Shown here: positions 11,110 to 23,434 of the stretch, in pieces | Numbering within the stretch: the stretch's first letter is position 1 | Layout: the number at the start of each line of letters is the position of its first letter | Origin: Eutypella sp. D-1 | Taxonomy: Eukaryota > Ascomycota > Sordariomycetes > Xylariales > Diatrypaceae | Direction of reading: 5' to 3' | Length of the DNA: 64,000 nt | Assembly (NCBI GenBank): GCA_023313575.1 | Contig: JAJTTP010000016.1 | Coordinates: 372,001 to 436,000 of the forward strand | Translations under genes and position numbers: made by a program | The notes under the pieces: generated by a model | What the model was told of the DNA's origin: nothing | Seen by the model: the letters and a program-made list of their open reading frames with translations, nothing else | The model's database searches: none

Positions 11110-12357
11110 ATGAGCGGCGGACGGGGAGGCGGTAAAGGCGGCGACGACGACAGCGGCGGTGCCCCGTTCTGGGGCAACGGCAACGGCCACGGCGGACCTA
11201 ATAACTGCGAGCCGAAGACGGAGGCGAAAGACCTGTCGCAAAAGGTGCTAGCGCCGGCCGGGGGCGCCTCATACCACACAGGCGAGCAGGTGACGGTGTC
11301 GTGGCAGAGCGGGCTGCGAAGCGAGGCGCTGCACATCGACGGGCCGCCGTGGGCTGGCGGTTTCCACCCCGCTAGCTGGCAATGGAGCGCGTTTCTGCAT
11401 CCGGAGGGGCAGGCAGAAGAGGTTACCATACTGGGTACGTATGCGTAGGTCTTTTGCATAGAGCAGCACCGGGCTACCTAACCTGGCATGATATCTAAAT
11501 ATATGGATAGAAGGTATCGTGTTAATCTGACTAACCCCATACCATCAGAAAACCAAAACTTCACCTTCGGCTACGACGTATCGTGGAAAGTCCTTGATGA
11601 CTGCACGAACACGGCCGTCAACCAGACATGGACGATCCCGCCGACGCTGGACCTCGGAAGTGGAGGAGGCAACGAGGCCGTGTTCAAAGTCGTCGTGGTC
11701 AACGTAACAAACTCGGACCCGGCGGCGCAGAGCAGCACCACAGGACCGGCCTTCACGATCCTCCGGGGCACAGCGACATCATCTCCCGATGACAGCTCGG
11801 CGGCGGGTGCGGGGGGCATATCTGCGACGGCGTCCTCTTCGCCAACGGATAGCGCTACAACAACCACAACAGCGGCGCCGCTAACCCCAGCCTCCTCACA
11901 CACCTCTTCACCAAACGCAGTCGGCTCGCCACAAGAACAGCAATCACAACAGGGCCAAGGCCTCTCGACCGGCGCGAAAGCGGGCATTGGGGTGGGGGTC
12001 GGTGTCTCGGCGCTCTTCTTCCTGCTTACGCTACTACTTCTATACTGGAAGCGATGGAGGCGGCGACGGCGGCAGGGTCAGGGACAGGGGTTGCCGGATG
12101 TGGAGCTGCCCGGCGATAATAAGATGGGGGTGGAGAAGGATGAGGATAAGGGACCCGTGCTGGAGGCCGAGGCGCCTGTGCCGGGTGAGCTGTCGGCCGT
12201 GAACCACGACGAGTTCGGGTATGGAGACGGGGCCAAGGAGGAGAAGGAGAAGCACGCGCGCCTCGATCCGTCTGCGCCTCGGTACCCATCCGGTCCTGTG
12301 GAGATGCCCGCTGATGAGGTCGCGAGGGCTGAGCTCCCCGAGAGTCCGCACAGGTGA
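11110..12357 (+). CDS. Single-pass membrane protein with Kre9/Knh1-like Ig domain and Ser/Thr-rich stalk
   Basis: Two exons, 11110-11434 and 11549-12357, give 377 aa. The GTACGT donor and CATCAG acceptor keep phase. The extracellular part contains a segment like the fungal Kre9/Knh1 Ig-like domain (LAPAGGASYHTGEQVTVSW; GYDVSWKV), followed by a Ser/Thr/Pro-rich stalk (residues about 180-245), likely O-glycosylated. A transmembrane helix follows (about 254-275, GIGVGVGVSALFFLLTLLLL), with a strong stop-transfer run KRWRRRRRQ and an acidic cytoplasmic tail. This layout suits a cell-wall-associated sensor or adhesin. The odd point is that the predicted N-terminus is Gly/Asp-rich (MSGGRGGGKGG) and lacks a signal peptide. 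Either a short upstream exon is missing or insertion relies on the internal helix. An in-frame TGA just upstream excludes simple extension. Confidence 0.62.
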
Positions 12358-12867
12358 TGTGGCCGACCGCATTCTATCGTCTATATTCGTTGGCCTGAAA
12401 CGCAGCACGGCTTGCAAAATCAAACATGGTGGAGTGATGGAAAGCGGCAGGTCGGCAGGCAGTCCGGCGTTAATGAGGATTTTTCTTGGATAGTAAAGCG
12501 CATGGATATCATGGAACAGCGTAGGAGCTATGCAATACGATACATGTAATCACATCACGCAGCTACGTAATCATATACCAAACCAACACCAGTCCACACG
12601 TGACCTTATAAGGCTTAAATAATCTGCTTCGTAGAACGCGCTGGTTTGCTTATAACGTTTGCAACAGTAGGCTATTTCGCCAAGACCGTTCTTAACTACC
12701 ATTTATCGGAATAGAAATTGCGACATAATCATGCTATAATACAGGTTGCAGAGTAGGGTTAATTTCGATATACGGGAATTAAACTAAGAGTATTGGGTAA
12801 CGATTTTTGGGTATCATATAAACATAATGAACGAATGTAACTAGTTCGAACGCTGATAAACCCCTCT
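12358..12867. other. Intergenic between convergent genes
   Basis: Half a kilobase between two convergent 3' ends. It is AT-rich on its right side. No gene or repeat is recognised. Confidence 0.6.
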
Positions 12868-14931
12868 TCAATCATCGGGGTAAAGATCCCTCAGGTTGCT
12901 GACAAAGACGCCTCGCTCACCATCCCAGCGCTTGAAGAACTTGCCGGCCATCGGTATTAGATCCTGGACCTCTGGCGGCAGCACCTCGATGCCGCCGTGG
13001 AAGTCGACCACTTCGATGTTCTCTTCAGCGATGACGTGATGATCGGATCCGTCCGTGCCCACCCTAATAGTATGGATTAGCATTGTGATTTCGTAAGACA
13101 GATGACAAGAGTGTGTCCTTACATGCAGCGATAAAACGGTTGGCTGTAATGGCTTGGAGAAAATCTCCCGCCGTCATCCCAGCCCATTGAACCCCCGGGG
13201 CCGTCCACGGTCCAGCCGAGGATCAGGCCGTGGTAGTCGTAGCGCCTATGCTTGAAGACTTGCCCGACGCGATACTTGACGTTTTTGCTCCTGTCAAATT
13301 CGGACCGCCTCCTGGGCTCCTTGACGGCCGCATCCACCCGCCTGATCTCCCGGATCTGCTCGCGGACGCGTCGCGAAGGGACGTCCCAGCCATTCAGACG
13401 ACGGCCTGGAGAACCGAAGGTATCATACATTGGGCACACGTACTTCTCAACTAGCCAGGCATCTTCGGGAAAGTATTCGTAGAAGTAGGTCAGGAGGTCC
13501 CTGACGTCCTGCTGCCAATCCCAACGAGCATCCTCATCGTCAGGGAGGATGGGGACCATCATGATACTAGCCCATATCATACTATACAGCGCAGGCTGCA
13601 GATTGCGCGCCCAATCACCGCGATTGAGCTCAATCATGGGAATCGACTGGGACAGAGGACGCTCGATTGTGCGCAAGCTGGTGAATGAAGCCCGAATACT
13701 CTGGGCCGTGTGCATGACTACTACGTCAGTGGGCGTGGGAACCAATAGGTTATCCTGCGCTATGCTGGCACCCAGACGCGAAAGGAACTTCTGGATCTGC
13801 TCGAGAGGGACCTCTTCATCAGAGCCGAAAGGATCCATGAACATTTTTTCCTGGTCTTTCGCCTCATCGGCGGGTAGGGTATGGCCGTCCAGGGATATGC
13901 CAGGAGGCGATAGCACGATAGCATGAACGTGGTTTGTCAAAACACAGCAGTATGCTTCGATATTGATGCGCGATGCGATCGAAGCATAGATGGCCGCCGA
14001 GATGATAGGCAGGGAAGGATGCGGGTCATCTCGTAGAGCGCGCCCGATTAGGCAGTTGCGCAGGTAATGATAGGTGTACTCCGGCCCGCTTAATCCCGTC
14101 ATGTTATTTGAGTGGAGCCACTGAGCCAAGGTTATGGCTTTTTGACGGGTGGTGAGGGTGTGCAAGTCCGGATATGCGGTGCAAAACTGGGACGTGATGT
14201 GATCAACCAGTTCGGTTATCTATAGTTGGGTTTGGTTAATGGTCACCACCCTTCTTTTTCTTGGGGGTTTAAAAAAAGAAAGAAAAAAAAAAGAAACAAC
14301 CATCAAAACATACCTCATCGAGGTCTCCCTCATTATCGTGCAGCATGAACATATCAAATCCGCCAAGAGCGCGCTCAAGCCTCATACCGCAATTAAGTTG
14401 CTCACGGTACGAGATCTTCTCGTTAAAATGTTGGGCTTCATGCCTCTGGTAATTAGCCCACTCATCTATCGCGAGACCCCGATGTATACTGTCTAGGACA
14501 GTACACGAATAATGTCTCCGGGCGAGAACATCGTCCGCAGACTCATCAACCCGGCACTGTGCCAAGAGGAAATCTTTAACGTCATAGCCAAACCGACAAA
14601 TCTGCTCCATTTTCTGCAGGCGGAGAACGCGAGACTCGACAATGCCGTCTAGCAAAACAGCAGCGCGAGCGTTGCGCCTCAACCGTAGAAGAAATAAAGC
14701 CTTCCAGTCAACATGATGCACAGGACGTCTAAGTTTCTCCCGGAGTCGGTGGTCGGAATTCCAGTATTTAAAAGTGGTGCGACAATAATATCTCCAGAGA
14801 AGCGGTTCCTGGGCTACGCGATGCAAACGCTTGGAGAGAAGACTGAAATTCTGGAGAATATCTTCCGGGGGGACGTAATGAAGCAGATGTTGGACCAGCT
14901 CATCCGGCAAAGTCTCCAAGAGCGACGACAT
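12868..14931 (-). CDS. F-box protein with transglutaminase-like middle and C-terminal YccV/HspQ domain (FBXO21-like)
   Basis: Three exons on the minus strand (14931-14314, 14219-13123, 13063-12868) give 636 aa with phase kept. The F-box is at the extreme N-terminus (LETLPDELVQHLLHYVPPED, then LLSKRLHRVAQEPLLWRYYC), implying recruitment to an SCF (Skp1-Cullin) ubiquitin ligase. The middle (residues about 210-430) is helical and aligns by layout with the SirB1/transglutaminase-like region of human FBXO21 (RNCLIGRALRDDPHPSLPII...AYCCVLTNH...). The C-terminus contains a YccV/HspQ-type domain: KYRVGQVFKHRRYDYHGLI, W at the turn, then the block split by the last intron (FYRCM|VGTDGS) and HHVIAEENIEV. 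These three domains in this order are diagnostic. The role is inferred as substrate recognition for protein degradation. The ATG chosen is the only one before the F-box. Confidence 0.85.
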
Positions 14932-16380
14932 TGTGCATGCCCTTTTGTTGTAACGTGTTGTTGAACAAAAGAGTTAGACTTTATCGTGGCATCGATGGAA
15001 AAATATATCGGGATGGCTAGGATGGCTGGCGACGGGTAAGATGATTATTATGTATGGTTATGATGTTATGATATGGAGAAAAAAAGGTCTTGAACTCATG
15101 TGTCCATTCAGAAAAACGGAAAACAGGCAAATCTCCACTGTGCCACTCGAACCCCGCTTTTATTTTGCCAAGAAATTGCGAAAAAAGGGAGGAGTTGCTC
15201 TCAAGTACTCGCAAGTGTGGATAGGCTTGAACAAGCTTGGAAAGGGATAGCCGGATGGCCGGTGCTTATCGGACCCACTATTTGCCGTTATCGTCAATCT
15301 TCATGTAAGCAAGTATCTTACGCACTGCGTACCTGGCTTTAACTTGACTCGCTTACCTTTCCAAGGTTACTAAAAGTTTAGAGGGGATGATGAATACCTC
15401 GGAAGGTGATTGATGGAGCAGTGGAGTTCCGGATTGAGCATGAAGGAAGGAGGAGTTAGAAAGTTGAGACGAACCAGTCGTAGCCAAGCAGCCAAGAAGT
15501 TATTATGTACTTACATATACGTAGAGTGCATGTCCCCCCGCCATGTGAATTCCAGTCATTCCAATGATGTCCACTGGTGTGTGTCAATGGTACTTAAGTA
15601 TGTGCTAATGGACTGGCGGACTGGAAGTGGAATAAAAAGCAGAGGAGCTTAGGTACGCCAAGCTCAAGATCTAACCAATCAAACAATATCATTATTACTT
15701 CTGGCGCAATGAGGCCCACATAAGTGAAGTCTTCTACTTTCCGCCTATCGAATAGAGAGAGCTCTTTCCATGACCCAATCATCGATCACGTAAAACGACA
15801 CGAGCGATACTAACCTTGAAGGGCTTATGATACCTAAATAGTCAAAATAGCCAATCCAATACCGAGCTTTGACTAAACCCTGATCCTACATGAATCCCCA
15901 TGCTCCCCATGTACCGTGCTCCCTAGTCAACGAAAAAAATAAAGTAAAAAAGGCCGGGGGCACACAGGTCTCCGGGAGCACTGTGATAGAGTTGTACTCA
16001 AGTAAGATGATGCTAATCATTTTCTTAGATCGCCCCAGCGCCGCCTCATCCATCTTAACGGATGCGGTCATGCTACTCCGTAAATCGATAATAACAAACT
16101 AGAGATATTACTATATTTCATATATTGCTATGTATATAATTGTTCGGCCCATGATGACAGGATCTGCGAGGGATTTTGGGGCCATGGAAACGAAACAATG
16201 TTGAAACTTGAACTGAATGGCTGTGCGGCTGCTCCCGCGCCCGTTGTGGACCCGGGCCGCTCAGCTAAGGGTATACCCTTACCGGCATGACAAGATAAAA
16301 ACGGCAGGCTTATTCGGTAGGATATTTATAAAGAAGGGCTCATCATAATTACTCGGCGGGAGACGGGAGCCTAAGTCGTA
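14932..16380. other. Divergent intergenic region
   Basis: 1.45 kb between divergently transcribed F-box and HET genes, presumably holding both promoters. Scattered short open frames lack any recognisable content. No RNA gene or repeat is supported. Confidence 0.55.
16323..16332 (+). promoter_or_regulatory. TATA-like element of the HET gene
   Basis: ATTTATAAAG about 55 bp before the ATG at 16381. Spacing and sequence fit a core promoter; this is inference only. Confidence 0.35.
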
Positions 16381-18273
16381 ATGGATAACCGGAAGGTGAA
16401 GTCGTTTGAATACGATGCGCTGGACGCATCGCGGGAGATCCGGCTTCTGCGGGTCTCTGCGACCGAGGGCAGCGACAATAACCGGCCCATCACATCTAGT
16501 CTTTTCCACGTGAAATTAGACGATTGTCCGTCTTACATAGCGCTCTCTTACGTCTGGGGAAACGCGAAGGAGACGCTCCCAATCTCATTCAACGGCAGCG
16601 TGGTGCCCATCACGAAGAACCTACACGAGGCCCTATCCGCGCTCCGCCAGACAGGAGGCGGTACGAAAGAGGAGGTAGTAGGGGCAGGGGCACGGAAACC
16701 ACCACTTCCCCTCTGGATCGACGCTCTCTGCATCAACCAGTCCGATGACGCCGAGAAGGCCGTGCAGGTGCAGCTGATGCAACGCATCTACCGTGACGCG
16801 GCGCAGGTGTTCATTTGGCTAGGCCCTGCGGGCGGGGACAGCGCCGCGGCGATGGCGCTGCTCCGCGACATCGGGACAGGATTTCAGCGGCTGCGGGACG
16901 GTCCTCTCTACGCCCTGCGCGCCCCGGCTTTCCTGCGCTCGATCGCCACCACGCAGCCCGGCCCCGGCCTACGCGGCGTCTGGTACCTCTTCCGCCGGCG
17001 GCCCTATTGGCGCCGCGTGTGGGTCATCCAGGAGGCGGTGCTCGCGCGCCGCGCCACTCTTTGGTGTGGCTCCGATGCCCTCGACTGGGATACCGTGCTG
17101 GCGGCGCTCCGGGCCTTCCAGCTCGCCGTATCGCTGCCGCGGCCCGAGGCCGCGACCACCGCCGCCATCTCGATCCTCGCCGACGTGAACCAAGACCTCT
17201 CGCACTTCCGAGTCTGCGCCGAGCGGTTCCAGGCTGGCAGCAGTAGCAATGGTGGTCGCGGTGGCGGCATGGCGCTGATGGAGACGTTGCACTGCACCCT
17301 CAAAGCCGACATTCAGTCGACCGACCCGCGAGACCGCATTTTCGGACTGCTGGGTCTGGTCAGGGATGAGGACCGTGCTCTAGTACCGGTAGATTACTCT
17401 GCATCTATGACGCTAGCGGACATACTGCTTGTTATTACCAGGGTACTCCTGAGAAAACACGGTCCCGAGATCTTATGCTATTGCGCGCCCTCCCTTGCGC
17501 CCGAGTCCCTCCCTTCTTGGGTAATCGACTGGACGGCGCAGAAAGAGGTGCGACTTTGGACCAAACGCATCGGCGGCGCTTGGGCTGACGACGGTGCCTT
17601 CAATGCCTCGAAAGGCCTGCTGTGGGATGGCTGTCGTGTCTCGTCTATTTCTCGCGAACCTGTCTTGATACTCCAGGGGGTGATTGTCGGGTCTGTTGAC
17701 CAGATCGGGTGGGAGTTTACCACATCGTCAAATTCACCCGAATACCTACAGGCCTGCCGAGCATGGCTCCTTGAGCTGAGGCGCATGGTAAGTCATAGGG
17801 ATGTAGATCCCTTGGTGGCAGACGAAAAGCTGTCAAACCTTTGGCGGCTGCCGATCGCGGACAAAAGCTTGGCAGGTGATCGAACAAGCGCGGATGACGA
17901 AGCGCCTATCCATTACAATCTACTCATCGGCACGACCACGTATTCTGAGGTGGGATCAACGGCAGACAGCGATAGTGAGACCGGAAATGACGGTAAAGAT
18001 ATTATAGACAAAACATTCGAGTATCGGCGCAGATGGTATCTCTACGACCGGCGACCATTCACCACCAATGGTGGACATCCCGGATTAACTCTTTCCGATG
18101 TTAACCCTGGCGACAAACTATGCGTTCTTGCAGGATGTACCGTACCGTTTGTCATTCGACCTCAACGCGGAGGGAAGTTCAAACTGGTTGGAGAAGCATA
18201 TGTGTACGGGTTAATGGACGGCGAGGCGGTTATGGGAGATAGCTCAAATCTGCAAGATATTCATCTAATTTGA
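16381..18273 (+). CDS. HET-domain (heterokaryon incompatibility) protein
   Basis: An intronless 630-aa protein with a complete HET domain. HET proteins mediate vegetative incompatibility and related self/non-self cell-death responses in filamentous ascomycetes. The domain (residues about 50-225) shows the three classic blocks: YIALSYVWGN; PLWIDALCINQSD with QRIYRDAAQVFIWLGP; and RRPYWRRVWVIQEAVLARRA. The C-terminal half follows the usual pattern of HET-only proteins, ending with GDKLCVLAGCTVPFVIRP and a GEAYVYGLMDGEA motif. No NACHT, WD40 or other partner domain is fused. Local GC is high in the HET core and lower in the C-terminal third. It is convergent with the GH31 gene and separated from it by only ~230 bp. 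The frame is intact, so it is probably functional. Confidence 0.9.
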   Translation: MDNRKVKSFEYDALDASREIRLLRVSATEGSDNNRPITSSLFHVKLDDCPSYIALSYVWGNAKETLPISFNGSVVPITKNLHEALSALRQTGGGTKEEVVGAGARKPPLPLWIDALCINQSDDAEKAVQVQLMQRIYRDAAQVFIWLGPAGGDSAAAMALLRDIGTGFQRLRDGPLYALRAPAFLRSIATTQPGPGLRGVWYLFRRRPYWRRVWVIQEAVLARRATLWCGSDALDWDTVLAALRAFQLAVSLPRPEAATTAAISILADVNQDLSHFRVCAERFQAGSSSNGGRGGGMALMETLHCTLKADIQSTDPRDRIFGLLGLVRDEDRALVPVDYSASMTLADILLVITRVLLRKHGPEILCYCAPSLAPESLPSWVIDWTAQKEVRLWTKRIGGAWADDGAFNASKGLLWDGCRVSSISREPVLILQGVIVGSVDQIGWEFTTSSNSPEYLQACRAWLLELRRMVSHRDVDPLVADEKLSNLWRLPIADKSLAGDRTSADDEAPIHYNLLIGTTTYSEVGSTADSDSETGNDGKDIIDKTFEYRRRWYLYDRRPFTTNGGHPGLTLSDVNPGDKLCVLAGCTVPFVIRPQRGGKFKLVGEAYVYGLMDGEAVMGDSSNLQDIHLI

Positions 18274-18505
18274 AATTCATCATCTCCATACTGAACCACC
18301 TGTACGGCGGGGCTTTTTTAATGCTAAGAATGAATGTAGCTATCGGAAGGGATACTATACAAGGCCAGAGAACCCACATAGTACTGGCCAAGTGATTTTA
18401 TAGCTCAATATCATCCGCTCGCGGTGCTTATCATACTTACCCGCCACGAGACCCTATGTGTATCAGCCGAAATAATACCTTTTAAGGCCCCTAGACCAGG
18501 TTCGA

Positions 18506-21174
18506 TCAAGCGCTATCCACGGTGATTCTGATCTTCCAAACCCGGCGGCCCTTTTCATCACGACCGGCATCTGTCACTGCAGCGCCTTTTTGGTTCTCCA
18601 GGACAATAGGCCGGTCTTCACCAACCGGCAGCACAATGCTGAGGTCATTTTTCGCCCACAGAGGCTCGAAACCTCCTTCCTTCGTCAGCTTCACCCTCAC
18701 TGTGATATTGGTGGCCGTGGCAGCATATGCAAAGTCGATCTTGCACGCATCGGCCTTCGGTGCCGGACTAATCCCGTCGTCCTCGAGCCAGCTATTCTCG
18801 AACCATCTAGTCTCAGGATCCGCCTCCCGGGCGCGCGATCCAGGGCTGTCCGACAAGGGAGGAGGGAAGATCTCGACGCCGCGCCAGTCGTCGCGCTCCA
18901 TGCCGGGAAATTCCGGGTCCTCATCGGCAAGACACGTCGTGGGTACCGATTTCCCGATGGGGATGGCCGAGCCAACACGCGCAAGCACCGGGACAGAGGT
19001 GTACCATGGGGATGAGATGTCGTGCCACTTCCCGGATTCGAGGTGCTGGTAAGGGGCGTTGACGTTCAGGAAGCCCGCGTCGTTGTCGCCGGAGCCGCCA
19101 CGGGTTGGGAGATAGACGCGAGCGGTTTCGACGCCCGGCTCGTAGACACCCGCGATAAGCAGCGCGTCTCCGAGCCAGTACTGTGTGTCGCTCTTAAGAA
19201 GCTTCGGGCTCCACACCTCGGGGTCGCTCTCGTAGCCCCAGCCTGTCCACCGCTGCGGTGGGATCGCCTCGCGATGCGACCGCAGCATCTGCGCATAGGT
19301 GTACGGCATTAGCTCGTACCGGCGCCGGATGGCGTCACGAATGATGGGTGTCACCGATGGATACTGCCATGGCTCGATGACGTCCCCGACCAAATTGTCG
19401 TCGGGACTCGTCTTGTAGCAGTTGATGGCGAGGCGGGGAGAGTGGACTCCAAGCTGGACCCATCGTACCAGATGCTCGGGGGTCGGCTGCGGGCCTTCGA
19501 AGCCACCGATGTCGTGGCCGTAATACTTGTTGCTGTTAGCATACTGGAGGCAATTTTATGCCTGGAAGCTGACCTTACCTGGAGAAGAGAGAAGCCGGCA
19601 TTCAAAGCCAAAGAGTTTGCGCCCTTCATATCGTCCCAGCTCGTCACATTATCCCCGCTCCACGACCCCGCACAGTACCTCAGGGTGCCCGCGGTAGCGC
19701 TGCGTGTGAGTATGAACGGCCTCTCATTGGGTTCCGCCTCGACAGTCGCATCGTGCGAACTCTTGCCATTGAGCTCCGTATTCAGGGCTCTCCCCCAAAG
19801 ACCGATGTCTTTGCGAGTTATACCGTCAGGAACAGACACGGTTTCCAGTGCACATTGCCAATTGTCGTCCGGAGTGTTGTACTCGTTATTGTCGTTCCAC
19901 ATAACATCTATACCAACTTTCTTCAAATTCTTCACACCATTGTACCACCATTCGTAGCCGGCTTTGGATGTGAAGTCCAGATGACTCCCCTCGCCGCTCT
20001 CGCCACCACCGGCACTCCAGAGCCGAGCAACGGCTGTCTTCCCCGTGGCAGGGTCTACAAAGAAAGCGCCGGCCTTGTCAAGATCTTGGTACGCTGGGTG
20101 ATTGGCGAGCACGTACGGCTTGACGTTGGCTAGTAGGCGGACGCCAAGGCGGTGACTCTCTTGCGTGAAGCCGCGGGGGTCCGGGAACCGGTGGTGGTTC
20201 CAGGTGAAGACGTTCCTGGTGCGTGGCTCGGTCTCAGCAACGGTGTATCCGGAGCTCATCTGAAACGCGGAGCAGGGCATCCCATGGTCTCTGCATTTCT
20301 TGAGGAAGTCCACAACAGCGTCGCATCCGCGCGGTTCGTCCAGCATGCTGTAGCGCATACCGCCGCCGACGTAACCCATCATGTAGCGTGGAACAGGCAG
20401 GGGGAAGCCGGCAAGCGACGCGTATGATTGCACTACATCCGCCACCGTCTTCCCCACGATGAGGTACTCCTCGAGGCCGCCGTGCGTCTGGCGATACACT
20501 TTGTAGCGACCCCACAAGCCATCGATCTCGGAGCCTACCTCCCACGACGCCCGAGAGTGGGACGTCGAGAATATCCCGACGCATCCCGAGGGAGTCACCT
20601 TGATCAGTAGCGGGATGTGCTTGTACAGTGGGTCTGTGCGATGAGCGTCGTAACCAAAAGTGTCGCTCGCGGTAATCTGGAAGCCCCGCCCACTGAGGTT
20701 CATGGGGGCTGCTTTCTCGCCGAGACCCACATGCAGGCTGTCCTTGTTGTAGACGCTGTAATGTGAGATCCCCGTGCCATCCACGGCGTAGGACCGGAAC
20801 CTCAGGTCTTGGTGAATTGGACTCTTTGCATCCCCTAAATGGAGGGAGATTGTGGGCGGACCGACATCCCACTCCACGACGGCTTTCACGTCCGTATCCG
20901 GGAAAGAGAACGCCTGGGATGTCGCCTCGGCATTGGTCTTCCACTGGCCTTTCCCGAAGTCTGGCTCCGGGCGGCGGGCACTAGGATGTGGCGGGACAGG
21001 GTGTTTTGCCGTAGTAAACGTCGTGCGAAATACATTAGGACGAACTGCTTCGAAATGGAAGCGACACGGTCCATCGGACTTGACGTCGGCCGACTCCAGG
21101 GTAACGGATATGGGATTCGGCCCATCCTCCGCTTTTTGGAAGACCTTCGGCACGTGTTCGTACTGTTGCAGCAT
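18506..21174 (-). CDS. GH31 family alpha-glucosidase-like enzyme, no signal peptide
   Basis: Two minus-strand exons (21174-19579 and 19525-18506) give 871 aa. The intron is marked by CAG|GTAAGG and a GCTAAC branch 9 nt before its acceptor AG; the alternative AG three codons earlier breaks the frame. GH31 enzymes hydrolyse alpha-glucosidic (or xylosidic) bonds by a retaining mechanism. The catalytic nucleophile should be Asp428 in DVMWNDNNEY and the acid/base Asp508 in SWSGDNVTSW. Other family blocks are YMMGYVGGGMRYS, HLDFTSKAGYEWW, YYGHDIGGFEGP (created by the splice) and the C-terminal beta domains (YWLGDALLIAGVY). There is no N-terminal signal sequence, suggesting an intracellular enzyme acting on internalised oligosaccharides or glycogen-like glucan. 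Substrate preference (glucose versus xylose) cannot be decided here. Confidence 0.88.
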
Positions 21175-22604
21175 CGTGACTTTCCAGTATGTTACAATTA
21201 CAGGAGAAGAGATGTTTTGGGATATTTCACATTGTGGCGAGAGCCATCCGGCCCCGGGGCGATTCGGTTTATACCACTTCCTCGGTCGGCCAGGTACAGC
21301 AGGTTCGAGCGGGGGTCCGGCAAGTGCGATGCCACAGATGAAGGAGGGGTATCGGAGTATCTATAACCTCGGAAATGATAACCCGATCAAAGAAATGCAT
21401 AGGCTCATGCCTGTTACCGGTTTCTCAAGTCTCTTAGTCTACACAAGTATGTATGAACTTGCCGGGATAGGTAGGGTTTTAGATCCAATCCCCGCAGTTT
21501 GGGGTACACACGTGGTTGGGGACTTGGAGTCGGCTTTGCCCCTATTTTGTGGGACTACACTACATGCTATTATCGTTATAGGTAGCAATTGAAGTCTTCA
21601 GTATGCTATATATATTTCCATTTTTTAACGGGACCTTCGGTGTGTAATACCCCGTTCAAACAATACAAACTAATCATGGACATCAATTTCGGCTGTCCAT
21701 GTTGTAGGAATTCGATAAAAATTGGATAAGTCTCCAAGCCATTGTTGCTAAATACTTACAGTATCTCAGGACGTGTCAACTTAGATAAACATTGTTATGG
21801 ATGATTAAGAAAAATCGTCTGTATCATATGCCACTCACTTCCTTATCATTTATATTGAGGAATGGGTTTCTCCTTTCCTCTCTTTTTTAAATATATCAAT
21901 TTCTGGCACTGTGAAGCACCTAAGCTCCCCTCCGCTATCTTCATAAAGCCTCCACGTCATGTCGAATAGGTAGTAAGTCATAGAACACAAGGAGATAGAA
22001 AAGATCATCGAGATAACTGAACATATAAGAATGAGATATCATTGAGATATAAAGCATGAAAACGGCACACGCGGTATTATATTACAATTGATTTGTGTGT
22101 CTAGCCAGATGCATGAGTCATTGATGGCATCCCATCTATGCTTGTTCGAATCTCAATCGAGTTGTGGCAGAGGGCAAACTGCTACGTGACCCGGAAGGAC
22201 TGTGCGCTTTCCTAACCCCAGTTCTCTGCAGAATATTGATCTTATGTGGTGTCCTATGTGGTGTCACTAGCCTGATAACTGCAAGAAAACTCATAAAGTC
22301 AATGACCAAGGCCGTCCAAGAAGTGCAGCACATGGGCATTCAGACATCGTGGCATTGCATGTGTACAAATTAAGAAGTAGAAGATAGTAAGGGAAATACT
22401 CCCCGCAATTTATTAACCAGTCAACCTTCGATAGATTAATATCGTATTTGTATCTCAATTGATTGTTCCATAAATTTGGGTTAAGATGCATCTGACAGTA
22501 AGTACCATATCACCTGTCACACGGAGGGACACTATGGACCGGAACCTTGGCAGCGATCCCTGTTAGTCACGTAAGGACGGGTATATTAATTAGGCCTATG
22601 CGAG
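21175..22604. other. Intergenic between GH31 gene and AT-rich block
   Basis: 1.4 kb with no supported gene. The left part overlaps the GH31 promoter. Base composition drifts toward AT before the abrupt change near 22.6 kb. Confidence 0.55.
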
Positions 22605-22831
22605 GTTAAAAGATTTCTCCTTTTTCCTTTTTTTTTCTTTTTTTTTAAAAAAAACCTTAAAATTATAACCGTTTATTATTAAACGAATAAAAGTATTAAA
22701 AAATATAATATTTTAAACCGGGATAACCCCCTTACTTTATAACATCACCTTAAGTAATTATATATTTATATAATTAATTTTTAATTAACTGTTATAAATA
22801 TATTATAAATAATATAAATAATATTATTACG

Positions 22832-23008
22832 TTTAACCGAGCCTATTTTAAGCGATTTATAAAAGCCTTTTAAAAAAAGGAAAATAAAAAAATAATTACC
22901 TTATTAAATAATTAAAAGCCTTATTTATAAAGCTATTAAAAGCGTTATATACGGTATGTTATTAAGTTAAACTTTAAAAAAATATCTGGTTTTTTTTTAA
23001 AACCGTAA
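22832..23008 (+). repeat. Direct repeat copy A (heavily RIP-mutated)
   Basis: This 177-bp sequence starts TTTAACCGAGCCTATTTTAA and ends AACCGTAA. It aligns end to end with copy B at 24375-24550, with one single-base length difference. Where B has runs of C and G (for example CCCCAGGGGGG), A has T and A at the same positions. Confidence 0.85.
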
Positions 23009-23365
23009 TATACCTTTTATCTTTAACGGCTATGTTTAAAATATTTTATTACGGTAATTATTTATATATATAAACCGATTATTAACGCCTTATTTATACT
23101 TAAATAAATACCCGTTATACCGGTGATATAACGGCTGGTTTATTCTTAACTATTAATCCGGTTAAGGGGTTTATATTAGCAAAAGTATTAAAGGTTTTAA
23201 ATAATAAGTAATTACGTTTAATAATAATTAAAAAAAAATGCTCTAAATAATTAAATTATATTATAAGTTAATAAGTTTAAAAATTATTTTAAAAAAAGGT
23301 AATAAATATAATTATATACTATTTATATTTTTTATTCTTAATACCGGAATATAATATTAAATGTT

Positions 23366-23434
23366 AAATTATTAAAATAACTGGGTTATCCAGGTTATTT
23401 AAAATTATTAAAATAACTAAGTTATTTAGGCTAT
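23366..23434 (+). repeat. Two tandem copies of a 33-bp unit, transition-diverged
   Basis: Units at 23366-23398 and 23402-23434 both read AAATTATTAAAATAACT and then diverge only by G/A and C/T (CTGGGTTATCCAGG versus CTAAGTTATTTAGG). This is another local duplication with RIP-like differences. Confidence 0.65.

Noticed and set aside
22140..22160. GTTCGAATC-like tRNA B box
   Set aside because: No matching A box, acceptor stem or cloverleaf could be formed around it.
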